From an uncultured Psychroserpens sp. (GTDB lineage Bacteria > Bacteroidota > Bacteroidia > Flavobacteriales > Flavobacteriaceae), in NCBI GenBank assembly GCA_947489585.1, contig CANLEE010000008.1, positions 149,615 through 213,614 of the forward strand: a stretch of 64,000 nucleotides of DNA, in the 5' to 3' direction. Positions 1 through 9,394 of this stretch are shown piece by piece. Both the position numbers and the translations under genes were made by a program. Below the pieces are notes generated by a model. The model saw nothing but the letters and a program-made list of their open reading frames with translations, was not told the DNA's origin and did no database searches. The first letter of the stretch is position 1. Each line of letters opens with the position of its first letter.

Positions 1-1
1 T

Positions 2-1681
2 TTATATGTTATATTCTGAAAGAGGTTTTGTGAACTTCTCAGGGTCTGCGGCTAAATGATATCGCGGATCGTCAATATCTTCAATAATGACTTCCTTAAA
101 TTTAGGATTTGCCTTGTACATTAAGACTTTACAATCTTTACTTAAATGTTTTAGCCTAATTGTTTTGCCTTCAGCTTCGTATTTGTTTACCAAATTAAAG
201 ATGGCTTCTAATGCCGAATGGTCACTCACACGAGATTCTACAAAATCAATCTCTACATTTTGAGGGTCATTTTTAATATCAAACTTGGTGTTGAAGTTTT
301 GAATTGAACCAAAAAACAAAGGCCCCCAAATTTCATATGTTTTTGTGCCATCAGGTTGAATACGTTTACGAGCTCTAATCATTGTTGCATTTTTCCATGC
401 AAAAACTAATGCCGAAATAATAACACCTGCAATTACAGCAACCGCTAAATCTTTCCATACTGTAATGGCAGAAACGGCTATTAAAACGATGGCATCAGAT
501 AACGGGATTTTTCGTATTATTCTGAAACTACTCCAAGCAAATGTTCCAATAACAACCATAAACATAACACCTATTAAAGCAGCAATTGGGATTTGTTCAA
601 TTAAAGGTGCGCCAAATAATATAAAACAAAGTAAAGCTATAGCAGCAATTGCACCAGATAAACGTCCACGTCCACCTGAATCCACATTGATAATAGATTG
701 TCCAATCATTGCACATCCTCCCATGCCTCCAAATAATCCATTGAGCATATTGGCACCACCTTGTGCAATACATTCTCTGTTTCCATTACCTCGAGTTTCG
801 GTTATTTCATCAATTAAATTTAGTGTCATTAAAGACTCTATTAAACCAATAGCAGCAAGAACAAAAGCTGTAGGTAAAATAGTGCTTAATAAATGACCGT
901 CAAGTGTGCCAAATAAACCAAAAATCTGGTCTTGGAATGTTGGTAAACTTCCTTCTAATCCGCTACCTCCTTTTTCAACTATAAAAGAGCCAACAGTGTT
1001 GACTTCTATTCCTCCAAAAATGGTAATACAAGCGACTACCACGATAGCAATTAATGCAGCTGGAACCTTCTTTGTAAGCCTAGGTAAGCCAAACATAATA
1101 CCCATAGTTAACCCTATGAATGCTAACATTTTCCATAATGTTATGTTTGAGAATAAAGCAGAAAACCATTCTGAAGTATTATCTAAAAAAGAAATGTCTT
1201 GTGGTACAGCATTAGGAAACATGCCAAGTTGAGAAATAAATATGACTATGGCCAAGCCGTTAACAAAACCCATCATAACTGGGTGAGGAATAAGACGAAC
1301 AAATTTTCCGAGTTTAAAAACACCAGCAAGTACTTGGATGCCACCTACAAATAGTAAGGTGATAAAGAGCCACTGTAAACCTAGATTTTCAATTGGAATG
1401 TCTAAATTAACACCTACGTCATTTCCTTTTTGAATTAAATGCACCATCACAACAGCCATTGCTCCAGTAGCTCCAGATATCATTCCAGGACGTCCACCAA
1501 AAAGCGCAGTGATAATGCCCATCATAAAAGCGCCATAAAGACCTACTAAAGGAGGAATACCAGCGACAAATGCAAAAGCGACCGCTTCGGGTACTAATGC
1601 TAATGCTACAGTTAGACCCGAAAGAATATCATTTTTTGGGTTTTGAGTAAAGTTTTTTCTGGTTTTTTGACCTAATATCAT
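2..1681 (-). CDS. SulP family inorganic anion transporter
   Basis: Inner-membrane transporter of the SulP (SLC26-like) family, likely moving sulfate, bicarbonate or a similar anion; the substrate cannot be read from sequence. The 559-aa protein opens with the family signature around residues 20-50 (SGLTVALALVPEAVAFAF, then GLYGAF) and has about 10-12 hydrophobic segments to residue 430. A cytoplasmic C-terminal STAS-like domain follows (about 445-545, with the DHSALEA element). Length is normal for the family. The stop codon occupies bases 2-4, so the gene is complete. A -7-like box lies 22 bases before the ATG. No carbonic anhydrase gene is seen beside it, so bicarbonate is only one option. 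Confidence 0.93.
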   Translation of the reverse strand: MILGQKTRKNFTQNPKNDILSGLTVALALVPEAVAFAFVAGIPPLVGLYGAFMMGIITALFGGRPGMISGATGAMAVVMVHLIQKGNDVGVNLDIPIENLGLQWLFITLLFVGGIQVLAGVFKLGKFVRLIPHPVMMGFVNGLAIVIFISQLGMFPNAVPQDISFLDNTSEWFSALFSNITLWKMLAFIGLTMGIMFGLPRLTKKVPAALIAIVVVACITIFGGIEVNTVGSFIVEKGGSGLEGSLPTFQDQIFGLFGTLDGHLLSTILPTAFVLAAIGLIESLMTLNLIDEITETRGNGNRECIAQGGANMLNGLFGGMGGCAMIGQSIINVDSGGRGRLSGAIAAIALLCFILFGAPLIEQIPIAALIGVMFMVVIGTFAWSSFRIIRKIPLSDAIVLIAVSAITVWKDLAVAVIAGVIISALVFAWKNATMIRARKRIQPDGTKTYEIWGPLFFGSIQNFNTKFDIKNDPQNVEIDFVESRVSDHSALEAIFNLVNKYEAEGKTIRLKHLSKDCKVLMYKANPKFKEVIIEDIDDPRYHLAADPEKFTKPLSEYNI

Positions 1682-1703
1682 AGTACTTGCCTTTAAAAGT
1701 CGG

Positions 1704-1711
1704 CAAATATA
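1704..1711 (-). promoter_or_regulatory. Bacteroidota -7 box upstream of the SulP gene
   Basis: On the minus strand this reads TATATTTG, a perfect match to the TAnnTTTG -7 element of Bacteroidota promoters, 22 bases upstream of the ATG. No TTG -33 element is seen at the usual spacing, so support rests on the -7 box and its position. Confidence 0.4.
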
Positions 1712-1753
1712 GGGTTTTAGAAATGAAGTGTGAAATATGGACTTTTTAAGACG

Positions 1754-1794
1754 AAAAAAAGCGTCTAGAGTTTTTATGTCTTAGACGCTTTTTT
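1754..1794 (-). terminator. Intrinsic terminator after the DUF4136 gene
   Basis: Seven-base stem gcgtcta/tagacgc (1761-1767 with 1782-1788), extended by A and T runs on both sides. Read on the minus strand it ends in a T tract. It lies just past the stop of the DUF4136 lipoprotein gene and upstream of the SulP gene, so it separates the two transcripts. Confidence 0.8.
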
Positions 1795-1810
1795 ATTTTT
1801 ATATAAATGT

Positions 1811-2362
1811 TTATTGAACCAATTCTGGTGGATATTTTTCCATAATTTTAGAGACGAACTCTTTGATTTTTTCTTCTTTCTTTTCTACACTTCTCTGAGC
1901 TAATACTCCAGATCCCATACCTTGCCATACCAGTTCTTTCTTGTTGGCATCAATTAAATCAACAAATAAAACGCCATGATTTCTAGTAGAAACACTTGGT
2001 TGATTCCAACCCCAGCCCCAACCTGGTCCGAAGCCTCCCCAGCCCCAGCCACCAACTCCCCAAGAGTTGTTATAGACATTAACACGCTGTTCAGATTTTG
2101 TAAATATACTTACTAGCAAATCTGGGTTTTCAGATTTTGTATAACCTTGAGCCATTAATTCATTTTCTATAGCTCGAAGAATTCTTCGTTTATCTAGATC
2201 ACTAATTTCTGCTTTATCAATTCCGGTTTTAAAGAAGGCAAAGGTTTTATAAGTCTTAAAATCTGTTTCCTTGTCATAATCTGCTGAAACTTTCACAGAG
2301 CTACATGATGTGATAAACAAAGTTAATATCACAATTGGTAATAATTTGAGTAGTTTTTTCAT
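1811..2362 (-). CDS. DUF4136 domain lipoprotein
   Basis: Predicted envelope lipoprotein of 183 aa. The signal peptide (1-19) ends in a lipobox with Cys20 (LFITSCSS). The mature part fits DUF4136: an early YDKETDFKTYKTFAFF motif, then a basic segment with ENELMAQGY and a Gly/Trp-rich stretch (about 72-96) before the final beta strands. The function of this family is unknown. The start lies 17 bases after the hutU stop, so it may be cotranscribed with the hutU unit; a terminator follows it. There is no metabolic link to histidine breakdown that I can see, so the proximity may be chance. Confidence 0.85.
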   Translation of the reverse strand: MKKLLKLLPIVILTLFITSCSSVKVSADYDKETDFKTYKTFAFFKTGIDKAEISDLDKRRILRAIENELMAQGYTKSENPDLLVSIFTKSEQRVNVYNNSWGVGGWGWGGFGPGWGWGWNQPSVSTRNHGVLFVDLIDANKKELVWQGMGSGVLAQRSVEKKEEKIKEFVSKIMEKYPPELVQ

Positions 2363-2379
2363 AGTGCTATTTTTTATGG

Positions 2380-4380
2380 TTATAACGAGTTTAATAAATT
2401 GTCGTCCACTTTATTTGGAAGTGTAACCTTTAAATTTGGTTCGATTTCCATAGCGCGTTTAATTGCAAATTCTGCACCTTGGTTTCTTGCCCAACTTCGT
2501 CTAGCGATTCCGTTGTTGACATCCCAAAAAAGCATTGATTTTAAACGTCTTGATGCTTCTTTACTACCATCAAGAACCATACCAAATCCACCATTTATTA
2601 CTTCTCCCCATCCAACACCCCCACCATTGTGTATACTCACCCAAGTTGCACCTCTAAAACTATCACCAATAACATTGTGAATAGCCATGTCTGCTGTGAA
2701 ACGTGATCCATCATAAATGTTACTAGTTTCTCGATATGGAGAGTCTGTTCCAGAGACATCGTGATGATCACGACCTAAAACGACAGTTCCTATGTCACCT
2801 TTTGAAATAGCATCATTAAAGGCGTTTGCAATTTTCATTCGTCCTTCAGCATCTGCATATAAGATACGAGCTTGAGAACCAACAACAAGCTTGTTTTCTT
2901 GTGCACCTTTGATCCATTGGATATTATCATCCATCTGTTGTTGGATCTCTTTTGGAGAATTCTTTTTTATATCTTCTAATACATCACAGGAAATAGCATC
3001 AGTTTTAGCTAAATCTTCTGGTTTTCCAGAAGCACATACCCATCTAAATGGTCCAAATCCATAATCAAAGCACATAGGTCCCATAATGTCTTGCACATAA
3101 GATGGATATTTAAAATCAATTCCGTTATCGGCCATAATATCTGCTCCAGCTCGAGATGCTTCTAATAAGAAAGCATTTCCGTAATCAAAAAAATAAGTGC
3201 CTTTTTCAGTATGTTTGTCGATTGCTTTTGCGTGTCTTCGTAAAGTTTCCTGAACTTTTTCTTTGAATAGTTTGGGGTCATTTGCCATCATCTCATTGGC
3301 ATCTTCAAAAGATATATCTGCAGGATAATAACCTCCAGCCCAAGGGTTGTGTAGTGATGTTTGATCACTCCCTAAATCGATATGAATATTGTCTTGATCA
3401 AATTTTTCCCAGACATCAACTATATTTCCTAGATAGGCAATAGAAATCGTTTCTTTGTTGCTCTTTGCCTTATTGACACGTGCTACTAATTGATCTAAAT
3501 CAGTAATCTTTTCATCTATCCAACCTTGATCTAATCGTACTTGGGTGATTTTTGGGTTGACTTCAGCACAAACCGTAATACAGCCGGCTATATTGCCAGC
3601 TTTTGGTTGTGCTCCAGACATACCGCCTAAGCCTGAAGTGACAAAGAGATTGCCTTTAGGCGATTTTTTTATTTTTCTAAAACCATTTAAAACTGTTATG
3701 GTTGTACCATGCACAATACCTTGTGGGCCAATATACATATAGCTTCCAGCAGTCATTTGCCCGTACTGTGTCACACCAAGAGCATTAAATTTTTCCCAAT
3801 CGTCAGGTTTAGAATAATTTGGAATCATCATTCCGTTAGTGACCACTACACGTGGTGCTTCTTCATGACTTGGAAATAAACCCATTGGATGGCCAGAATA
3901 CATCACTAATGTTTGTTCGTTGGTCATTTCAGACAAATACTTCATCGTAAGTCTATACTGTGCCCAATTTGAAAACACACCGCCATTACCGCCATAGGTG
4001 ATTAATTCGTGAGGATGTTGTGCTACTGCATAGTCTAAATTATTTTGAATCATGAGCATGATTGCAGCAGCTTGTTTTGATTTTGCAGGATATTCCTCTA
4101 TAGGTCTAGCGTACATTTTATAGTCAGGACGAAGACGGTACATGTAAATTCTTCCATAAGCATCTAATTCTTTTTTAAATTCAGGAAGTAAAACGGCATG
4201 ATGCGATTTGTCAAAATAGCGCAAGGCATTTTTAAGAGCTAGTTTTTGTTCTTCAGAAGATAAAATTGCTTTTCGCTTTGGTGCATGATTTATTGATGAA
4301 TCATAAGCTTTTGGTTTTGGTAAAACCTTAGGAATTCCTTCTTTTATTTGATCTTGAAATGTTAGTGTTGTTGTTGGCAT
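2380..4380 (-). CDS. hutU: Urocanate hydratase (urocanase)
   Basis: Cytosolic NAD-dependent enzyme that hydrates urocanate to imidazolonepropionate, the second step of histidine degradation. The 666-aa protein carries the NAD-binding signature region (YGGNGGVFSNW near 127, MSGAQPKAG near 255) and the active-site segment DYGFGPFRWVCASG with Cys449, matching the essential Cys410 of the Pseudomonas enzyme. It is about 110 residues longer than the classical 555-aa form; I recall this longer size as usual in Bacteroidota. The start codon overlaps the stop of the upstream DUF5522 gene by one base (TAATG), suggesting coupled translation. The other hut genes (hutH, hutI, hutG) are not in the window. 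Confidence 0.96.
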   Translation of the reverse strand: MPTTTLTFQDQIKEGIPKVLPKPKAYDSSINHAPKRKAILSSEEQKLALKNALRYFDKSHHAVLLPEFKKELDAYGRIYMYRLRPDYKMYARPIEEYPAKSKQAAAIMLMIQNNLDYAVAQHPHELITYGGNGGVFSNWAQYRLTMKYLSEMTNEQTLVMYSGHPMGLFPSHEEAPRVVVTNGMMIPNYSKPDDWEKFNALGVTQYGQMTAGSYMYIGPQGIVHGTTITVLNGFRKIKKSPKGNLFVTSGLGGMSGAQPKAGNIAGCITVCAEVNPKITQVRLDQGWIDEKITDLDQLVARVNKAKSNKETISIAYLGNIVDVWEKFDQDNIHIDLGSDQTSLHNPWAGGYYPADISFEDANEMMANDPKLFKEKVQETLRRHAKAIDKHTEKGTYFFDYGNAFLLEASRAGADIMADNGIDFKYPSYVQDIMGPMCFDYGFGPFRWVCASGKPEDLAKTDAISCDVLEDIKKNSPKEIQQQMDDNIQWIKGAQENKLVVGSQARILYADAEGRMKIANAFNDAISKGDIGTVVLGRDHHDVSGTDSPYRETSNIYDGSRFTADMAIHNVIGDSFRGATWVSIHNGGGVGWGEVINGGFGMVLDGSKEASRRLKSMLFWDVNNGIARRSWARNQGAEFAIKRAMEIEPNLKVTLPNKVDDNLLNSL

Positions 4381-4541
4381 TACTTTTTTTTTAAAGTATT
4401 TTTATCAAAACCATAAGGGCAATGTCTGCAACCACTTTCACAGCAATATCCTCTTTTTAAGTGGTATTGTTCTGTAAAACAGCGATAACCTTCTGGTGTT
4501 ACGTAATAATCTCCATCTTCTACTGGAATTATCTTCTTCAT
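4380..4541 (-). CDS. DUF5522-type small Cys-rich protein
   Basis: A 53-aa protein found by translating the gap upstream of hutU. It starts MKKIIPVEDGDYY and has a conserved-looking core of TEQYHLKRGYCCESGCRHCP (about 23-42). Cys33, Cys34, Cys38 and Cys41 form a CC-x3-C-x2-C cluster that could bind a metal or Fe-S cluster. This matches the small DUF5522 family as I remember it; its function is unknown. Stop and hutU start overlap as TAATG, and a -7 box sits directly upstream, so this gene is probably the first of the hutU transcript. Either a metal-related helper or simply a neighbour; the sequence does not decide. Confidence 0.85.
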   Translation of the reverse strand: MKKIIPVEDGDYYVTPEGYRCFTEQYHLKRGYCCESGCRHCPYGFDKNTLKKK

Positions 4542-4545
4542 TTTA

Positions 4546-4553
4546 CAAAGATA
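4546..4553 (-). promoter_or_regulatory. -7 box for the DUF5522-hutU unit
   Basis: Minus strand TATCTTTG, a perfect TAnnTTTG match, immediately upstream of the DUF5522 ATG (5 bases). No TTG is seen 19-23 bases further up. Such a short leader would leave almost no 5' UTR, so the transcript could be near leaderless or the true promoter could lie elsewhere. Confidence 0.35.
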
Positions 4554-4576
4554 ATGTAAATTGGAAAGATTTTTGA

Positions 4577-4912
4577 ATGTTGGTTGATATGGTTTTAATT
4601 TCTAAGTTTTTGGTTCCAAAAGGTTATGTAGGTATTACGATTTACCCGTTTATTTTTCTGAAATATCACAATCTAAAAACTAACAAAACTTTAATTAATC
4701 ACGAACGTATTCATTTAAGACAGCAGATAGAATTATTGATTTTTCCTTTCTATATATTTTATGGTATTGAATTTTTGATTCGACTCATTAGGACTAAAAA
4801 ATGGATTACAGCTTATCAGAATATTTCATTTGAAAAAGAGGCATATCAAAATGAAAACAACCTTAATTATTTAAAATCAAGGTCGTTTTTTAAGTTTATT
4901 AAGTATTTATAA
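4577..4912 (+). CDS. Small HExxH-containing membrane protein
   Basis: Uncharacterised 111-aa protein. A hydrophobic beginning (to about 30) is followed by HERIHLRQQIE (about 43-53), which contains a zincin-type HExxH motif, then a second hydrophobic segment (LLIFPFYIFYGIEFLIRLI) and an acidic FEKEAYQNE stretch whose Glu could be a third metal ligand. That order resembles very small gluzincin-like proteins, but protease activity is inference. Start chosen at the first ATG; the internal ATG four codons later is equally possible. Its stop abuts the stop of the convergent giant gene. A hairpin with a T tract lies inside its last codons. Confidence 0.7.
   Translation: MLVDMVLISKFLVPKGYVGITIYPFIFLKYHNLKTNKTLINHERIHLRQQIELLIFPFYIFYGIEFLIRLIRTKKWITAYQNISFEKEAYQNENNLNYLKSRSFFKFIKYL
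4854..4890 (+). terminator. Terminator-like hairpin inside the 3' end of the HExxH gene
   Basis: Left arm 4854-4864 and right arm 4879-4890 pair over 10 of 11 positions (one A/C mismatch), with a 14-base loop and a T run on the plus strand. Because the next gene converges with no gap, this coding-embedded hairpin is the only terminator candidate for either strand here. Confidence 0.5.
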
Positions 4913-7900
4913 TTACTGTTTCAAAACAATCTTTTGAAGTTTAAATTCATCATTGCTTAAAACTGCTTTTACCATATAAGTTCCGTCAGATAAATTAGTA
5001 TTATTAATAACGAACTCGGTTTCATTTATTTGGTTTCTATCTACCAATATTCTGCCTAATAAATCATAAACAATAACAGATTTAATGGCTGTGCTTTTAG
5101 ATATTATTTTAATATAATCACCTTTTGGAGCCATAATAGTTAAATTATCGGTAATGAAGTCTTGAACATTAAGTGCTTCTTCAGTGTATCTTAAAATAAA
5201 TCGATCATCAAATGCTCCACTTTCAGAAGTAAAAGTATATGGTAATAAACGTATGTTTTGAATCGAATTTGTATAGGTGTCTTCAATAAAGATTGCTTGA
5301 TTGGTTGTATCAAATAAACCGTCTAAGGTATTTATTGCAATAGTATAGTTTCCGCTATCATTTATAATAATACCTAAAGGAACAGTGTCACTATCAAGGA
5401 AGGGAAGAGGTCTGCCTTGAATTGCCATTTTTTCTTCTTCAATCAATGAATAAAAACTTATTGAAGAACCTTCAAAGTCATAGCCATCATATAATCTGTC
5501 TTTTTCATTTGTCGCACCTTCAATATATCCAACTAACAATGATGTAGCTTCATCATTTGCATTAATTAAGTCTAGCCAAATCCTATGGCGCTCAATTGGA
5601 GAATCTTCTTCTGAATTATCTGTTCTATAGAATTGACTGTTATCATTTAATGAACTTCTCATAGAATTGTTAAAAATGACATTTTCAGAAGTAGAAGCGT
5701 TATCTAGCATTTGAACGAAAAAAGCTTGTCCTGAGGCAATGTTTCCATTAAAACCTGGTGGATTAGATCCCGTATAATTATTATCAATATAATCGTTACT
5801 ATAGTTGTATACAAAATCTTGATAAAATGGACTGCCAATTGCACTAGGTGCATTTTGATGTGTCCAAAGGTAAATAGTTCCATCGATGACATTATTGGCA
5901 CTAATAAAATTTGAATATGATATTGCTGATGGATAAGGGTTACCTATAAGGTTCCAATTATCATCTTGATGTGTTGTGCCATTTGCAACACCATTATCAC
6001 CAGTATAATTTCCATCTGTAATTAAATGTGTACCTCTATTGATAGGTTGTGTTATGATACCATTGTTTGGACGGCCAATAAATTCGGTAGTGGTAGCTGG
6101 TAAAGCAGGTGTGTCTGGAATTAATGATGCACCACCTAAACCTCTTATAATATACCCTGTACCAATATCCATCAGTTCACTCGGATTAGCATTAATCCAA
6201 TCACCGTGATTACCTATTCCTCCACCTGCAGTTTGAGTTGGTATCCATTTAAAGATTTTTGCTGCTGATGTGTTAGGAGATATGTCTTCTACATTGTTAT
6301 TTTCTACAGGTGATGACCAATAGATGTAATCATAAGAATTGACATTACTTACAGAACGCTGCATATGTATTAATCCAGTATTGTTATTAGTATTAGGTAC
6401 TCCTTCATTGATTTGAATTAAACTAGCACTATCCCTAATTAGAAATAAACCATTAGAATCTACGTCAATCCACTCAACAACTTCGACAACAGTATTAGAT
6501 CTTATCTCTAAATATCCATCACTTAAAACAGTAATGTTTCTTGCTAATGCTGGCTGAGGAGGGAGCGGGATAGGAATATTGGTAATATCTGCAATTGGAG
6601 ATCTATTATTTGTAGTAGTGTTGTCTGGTATTATTACACAATCTGCTGAGGTTGGAATAATGGCAGGAGTCCAATTAGCATCGACATACCAGTTAGTATC
6701 TACAGAGCCATTCCAGGTTTTAGTGCTTGCAACCTGAACTAAGATTTCTTCAAATCTAGTCATTGAGGTTCCATCACAAAAATTATAGACGACTTCAGCT
6801 GTATAAGTTGTATTGGATACAGGTGTTACAGTTATAATATCAGTGTTTCCAACAGTGGTTAACCCAGTTGTTGTTCCGCCGTTTGCTGAGGCAGATCCTT
6901 CATACCAAGTGAGTGTAGAGATTGACCCTAAACCACCTCCTGTAGGCGTAAACCTCCATGCTTCCTGAGTCGTATTCCAATTCGTGTTCAAGCTATTTCT
7001 GTTTGGAGCAGCTAACCCTATAGTAGCATTATTTTGAATAGCTACAGTTGCATTACCATCATTCCATGGAAATACATTATTGTCATCAATATTTTTTTCT
7101 TCGATATAAACATCAATAACATTGCTATGTTCGTATAACACAATCATGCCAGTATATAAAATAGAATTATCTGAAAACATTGGGATATCATGCCATCCTA
7201 CTACAAGTGCACGTTCACCAGTATCTAATGTTATTGTTTCATAGCCTATTTCTCCGCCTTGACTTGGGTCAATATCATGGTGTACACCATATATAGATTT
7301 ACCGAAGAAGAAATCTGTAAAAGTGTCCGAAGCATTTATAGCACTTGGTACATTATAATCATTAACATAACCGCAATCTGAGCCAGGCGTAATGTTGTCA
7401 AAAGTTAAAACGCCATTCGCTGCTACCAAAAGGTTAGAAAATGCATTTGAAGTGACATTGTCATAAAAGCAGAAATCAAAATCTAGCGGGACTAATGGAG
7501 ACCATGTATCGTCACTAAAAGTTGAAAACTGATTGGTTAAACAATCAAATTGGTAAGGTGGGCTATATGTAATGCTAGATACTGAATAGTCAGTTGGGTT
7601 GCCCAATTGTAAATAAGTAGCTTCGATGTCAATACTTCCTGATGCACCACATGGAGTAATAGCAGGATTATTGCCATTAATATCTGCCGTAACAAGATTT
7701 GGTAATCCTAGAGTTGAAGTGCCTGTTCCAGATCCTGGAGTACAATTTGGTGGTACGCATGTTATATCGATTGTGAAATTTCCAGTTGTTGAATTTCCTG
7801 AGTCCCAATGAGCTACATAGACATAGTAATCTGTTAAGTTTATCGATGTAAATGTGTATGATTCTGTTCCAAATCCATCTTGACAAGAAATATTTGTTAA

Positions 7901-9394
7901 TGCACCACAGCTTCCTTGCATTATTGCCATTTCCACATCATATCCACCACTAGGAGTAACATCAATCGTTGTTTGATTTCCGTCTCCTACAAAATGGTAC
8001 CATACACCATAGTCACTCATAGTACATCCAGTTCCATTAGCAATACTGCCAGTTGTACCATTTGTTGTTGCAGATATACTTTGACCACAAGTTATGTCTT
8101 CTGCAGAAGCACAGTCTGTATTTGTTGGAGGAGGAGGAGGTTCAGAAACGCAAATATCAAACATGCCTGAATCAAAATTTCCAAGATCCCAAAAGCGAAT
8201 ATATATCGTATCACCTGGAGTTAGTCCTGTTCTAGTGATAGATGGCATGAAGCCATTATCACTGTCATCATCATCACATTCAATAAGCGTTAAGGAGGGG
8301 CAAGTACCAGAATAGATAGCCATTCCTCCATCTGTTATGTCACCTGTATCTGTATCTACTATTATTGTACCACTAGCGGGAACAACAACTGAAAACCATA
8401 CATCGGCTCCAGCATAACCTGCGCAACCTGGATCTGCTACACCACTATCTGAAGCAAACTCATTAGTATATGTAGTAAAGTTACACGGTGTGTTTACTGT
8501 TAATGGAATCGCTCCGGAACAATCATCATTTGGAGGAGGTGTGACTGTGTTGCAAGTTCTAGAAATAGTAAAGTCGCCCGTATTAGTACTTCCTGATAAC
8601 CAATCTGCTATATAGACATAATAGGTTGTTCCATTTGCAGTAACAAACGTGTATGTTTCTGTGCCATCTGTACCTCCAATATCCTGGCAAGACAAACTCG
8701 TTAAGCTTCCACAAGTTCCAGAAGAAATAGCCATTTCATGATCAAAACCACCTGAAGCCGTTGAGGTTAGGGTGGTTTGATTTCCGTCACCAACAAAAGT
8801 ATACCATACGCCATTGTCGCCAGATAAACAGCCTGATCCACTAGCAGTGGTTGTTGTGCCATTGGTGCTTCCAGAAATATTAGTGTCTCCACAATTTAGA
8901 GACGTAGCATTTGAGCATAAATCATTTGTTACAGGGGAAGTAACACAGATGGTACCAGTCATATTATTTGAACCGGCATTATTTCGACGTATTAAACGGA
9001 TATAGTATGTAGTATTAGGTAGAACTGTAACGTTTGCCAAGGTCGCATCACCATTTGGAAATGTGACATCAGTAATGCAATCTTCTTCTGTTAATGTTCC
9101 TGCACATGTACCGCTGTATAAAGCTAGGGTTAATCTTCTATTGCCAACGCAGGTGATAGTTATATTAGTCGTCATTGCATCTGTGGTGAACGTATACCAA
9201 CCGTCTCTATACGAAACCGAGCAGCTGGGATCTCCCATAGAATTTGTAAATGTACTAGGGATGCTATAGTTAGAGGTCGTACAGCTTGAATTCACAGCTA
9301 GACTAGGAGCTCCAGTGCAATCGTCACTTTGACTATACCCATTACTACTGATTAAAAGTATTGTGAAAAATAAAAAAAGTAATTTTTTAATCAT
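4913..9394 (-). CDS. Giant T9SS-secreted multidomain protein
   Basis: Secreted or cell-surface protein of 1493 aa. Signal peptide 1-21 (ending NGYSQ). Residues about 24-550 hold four related beta-sandwich repeats of the PPC (pre-peptidase C-terminal) type, each with a VWY/WYTF strand, a (L/M)A(I/L)YSGTC or MAISSGTC motif and a (T)YY(V/I)(Y/R) strand. A central region (about 580-830) resembles a discoidin/nidogen-like fold, then KTWNG-DxNWxxxxxPTSxDCVIIP begins a module also present in the downstream giant gene. The last ~80 residues are a type A T9SS sorting domain (VYDLLGRIL, then SDGTYMVK and LQKIVLKQ). No catalytic domain was recognised, so adhesion is the likely role. Thr/Asn-rich composition suits an extracellular protein. 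Confidence 0.9.
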   Translation of the reverse strand: MIKKLLFLFFTILLISSNGYSQSDDCTGAPSLAVNSSCTTSNYSIPSTFTNSMGDPSCSVSYRDGWYTFTTDAMTTNITITCVGNRRLTLALYSGTCAGTLTEEDCITDVTFPNGDATLANVTVLPNTTYYIRLIRRNNAGSNNMTGTICVTSPVTNDLCSNATSLNCGDTNISGSTNGTTTTASGSGCLSGDNGVWYTFVGDGNQTTLTSTASGGFDHEMAISSGTCGSLTSLSCQDIGGTDGTETYTFVTANGTTYYVYIADWLSGSTNTGDFTISRTCNTVTPPPNDDCSGAIPLTVNTPCNFTTYTNEFASDSGVADPGCAGYAGADVWFSVVVPASGTIIVDTDTGDITDGGMAIYSGTCPSLTLIECDDDDSDNGFMPSITRTGLTPGDTIYIRFWDLGNFDSGMFDICVSEPPPPPTNTDCASAEDITCGQSISATTNGTTGSIANGTGCTMSDYGVWYHFVGDGNQTTIDVTPSGGYDVEMAIMQGSCGALTNISCQDGFGTESYTFTSINLTDYYVYVAHWDSGNSTTGNFTIDITCVPPNCTPGSGTGTSTLGLPNLVTADINGNNPAITPCGASGSIDIEATYLQLGNPTDYSVSSITYSPPYQFDCLTNQFSTFSDDTWSPLVPLDFDFCFYDNVTSNAFSNLLVAANGVLTFDNITPGSDCGYVNDYNVPSAINASDTFTDFFFGKSIYGVHHDIDPSQGGEIGYETITLDTGERALVVGWHDIPMFSDNSILYTGMIVLYEHSNVIDVYIEEKNIDDNNVFPWNDGNATVAIQNNATIGLAAPNRNSLNTNWNTTQEAWRFTPTGGGLGSISTLTWYEGSASANGGTTTGLTTVGNTDIITVTPVSNTTYTAEVVYNFCDGTSMTRFEEILVQVASTKTWNGSVDTNWYVDANWTPAIIPTSADCVIIPDNTTTNNRSPIADITNIPIPLPPQPALARNITVLSDGYLEIRSNTVVEVVEWIDVDSNGLFLIRDSASLIQINEGVPNTNNNTGLIHMQRSVSNVNSYDYIYWSSPVENNNVEDISPNTSAAKIFKWIPTQTAGGGIGNHGDWINANPSELMDIGTGYIIRGLGGASLIPDTPALPATTTEFIGRPNNGIITQPINRGTHLITDGNYTGDNGVANGTTHQDDNWNLIGNPYPSAISYSNFISANNVIDGTIYLWTHQNAPSAIGSPFYQDFVYNYSNDYIDNNYTGSNPPGFNGNIASGQAFFVQMLDNASTSENVIFNNSMRSSLNDNSQFYRTDNSEEDSPIERHRIWLDLINANDEATSLLVGYIEGATNEKDRLYDGYDFEGSSISFYSLIEEEKMAIQGRPLPFLDSDTVPLGIIINDSGNYTIAINTLDGLFDTTNQAIFIEDTYTNSIQNIRLLPYTFTSESGAFDDRFILRYTEEALNVQDFITDNLTIMAPKGDYIKIISKSTAIKSVIVYDLLGRILVDRNQINETEFVINNTNLSDGTYMVKAVLSNDEFKLQKIVLKQ

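Noticed and set aside
465..1232. Plus-strand ORFs of 143 and 108 codons opposite the SulP gene
   Set aside because: They lie wholly inside a clear transporter gene on the other strand, are Pro/Ile/Ala-rich in a way expected for reading opposite membrane helices, and show no domain or start signal.
7677..8315. Several short ORFs on both strands within the 1493-aa gene
   Set aside because: They overlap PPC-type repeats that read well in the main frame; their translations are low-complexity Ser/His/Val shadows.
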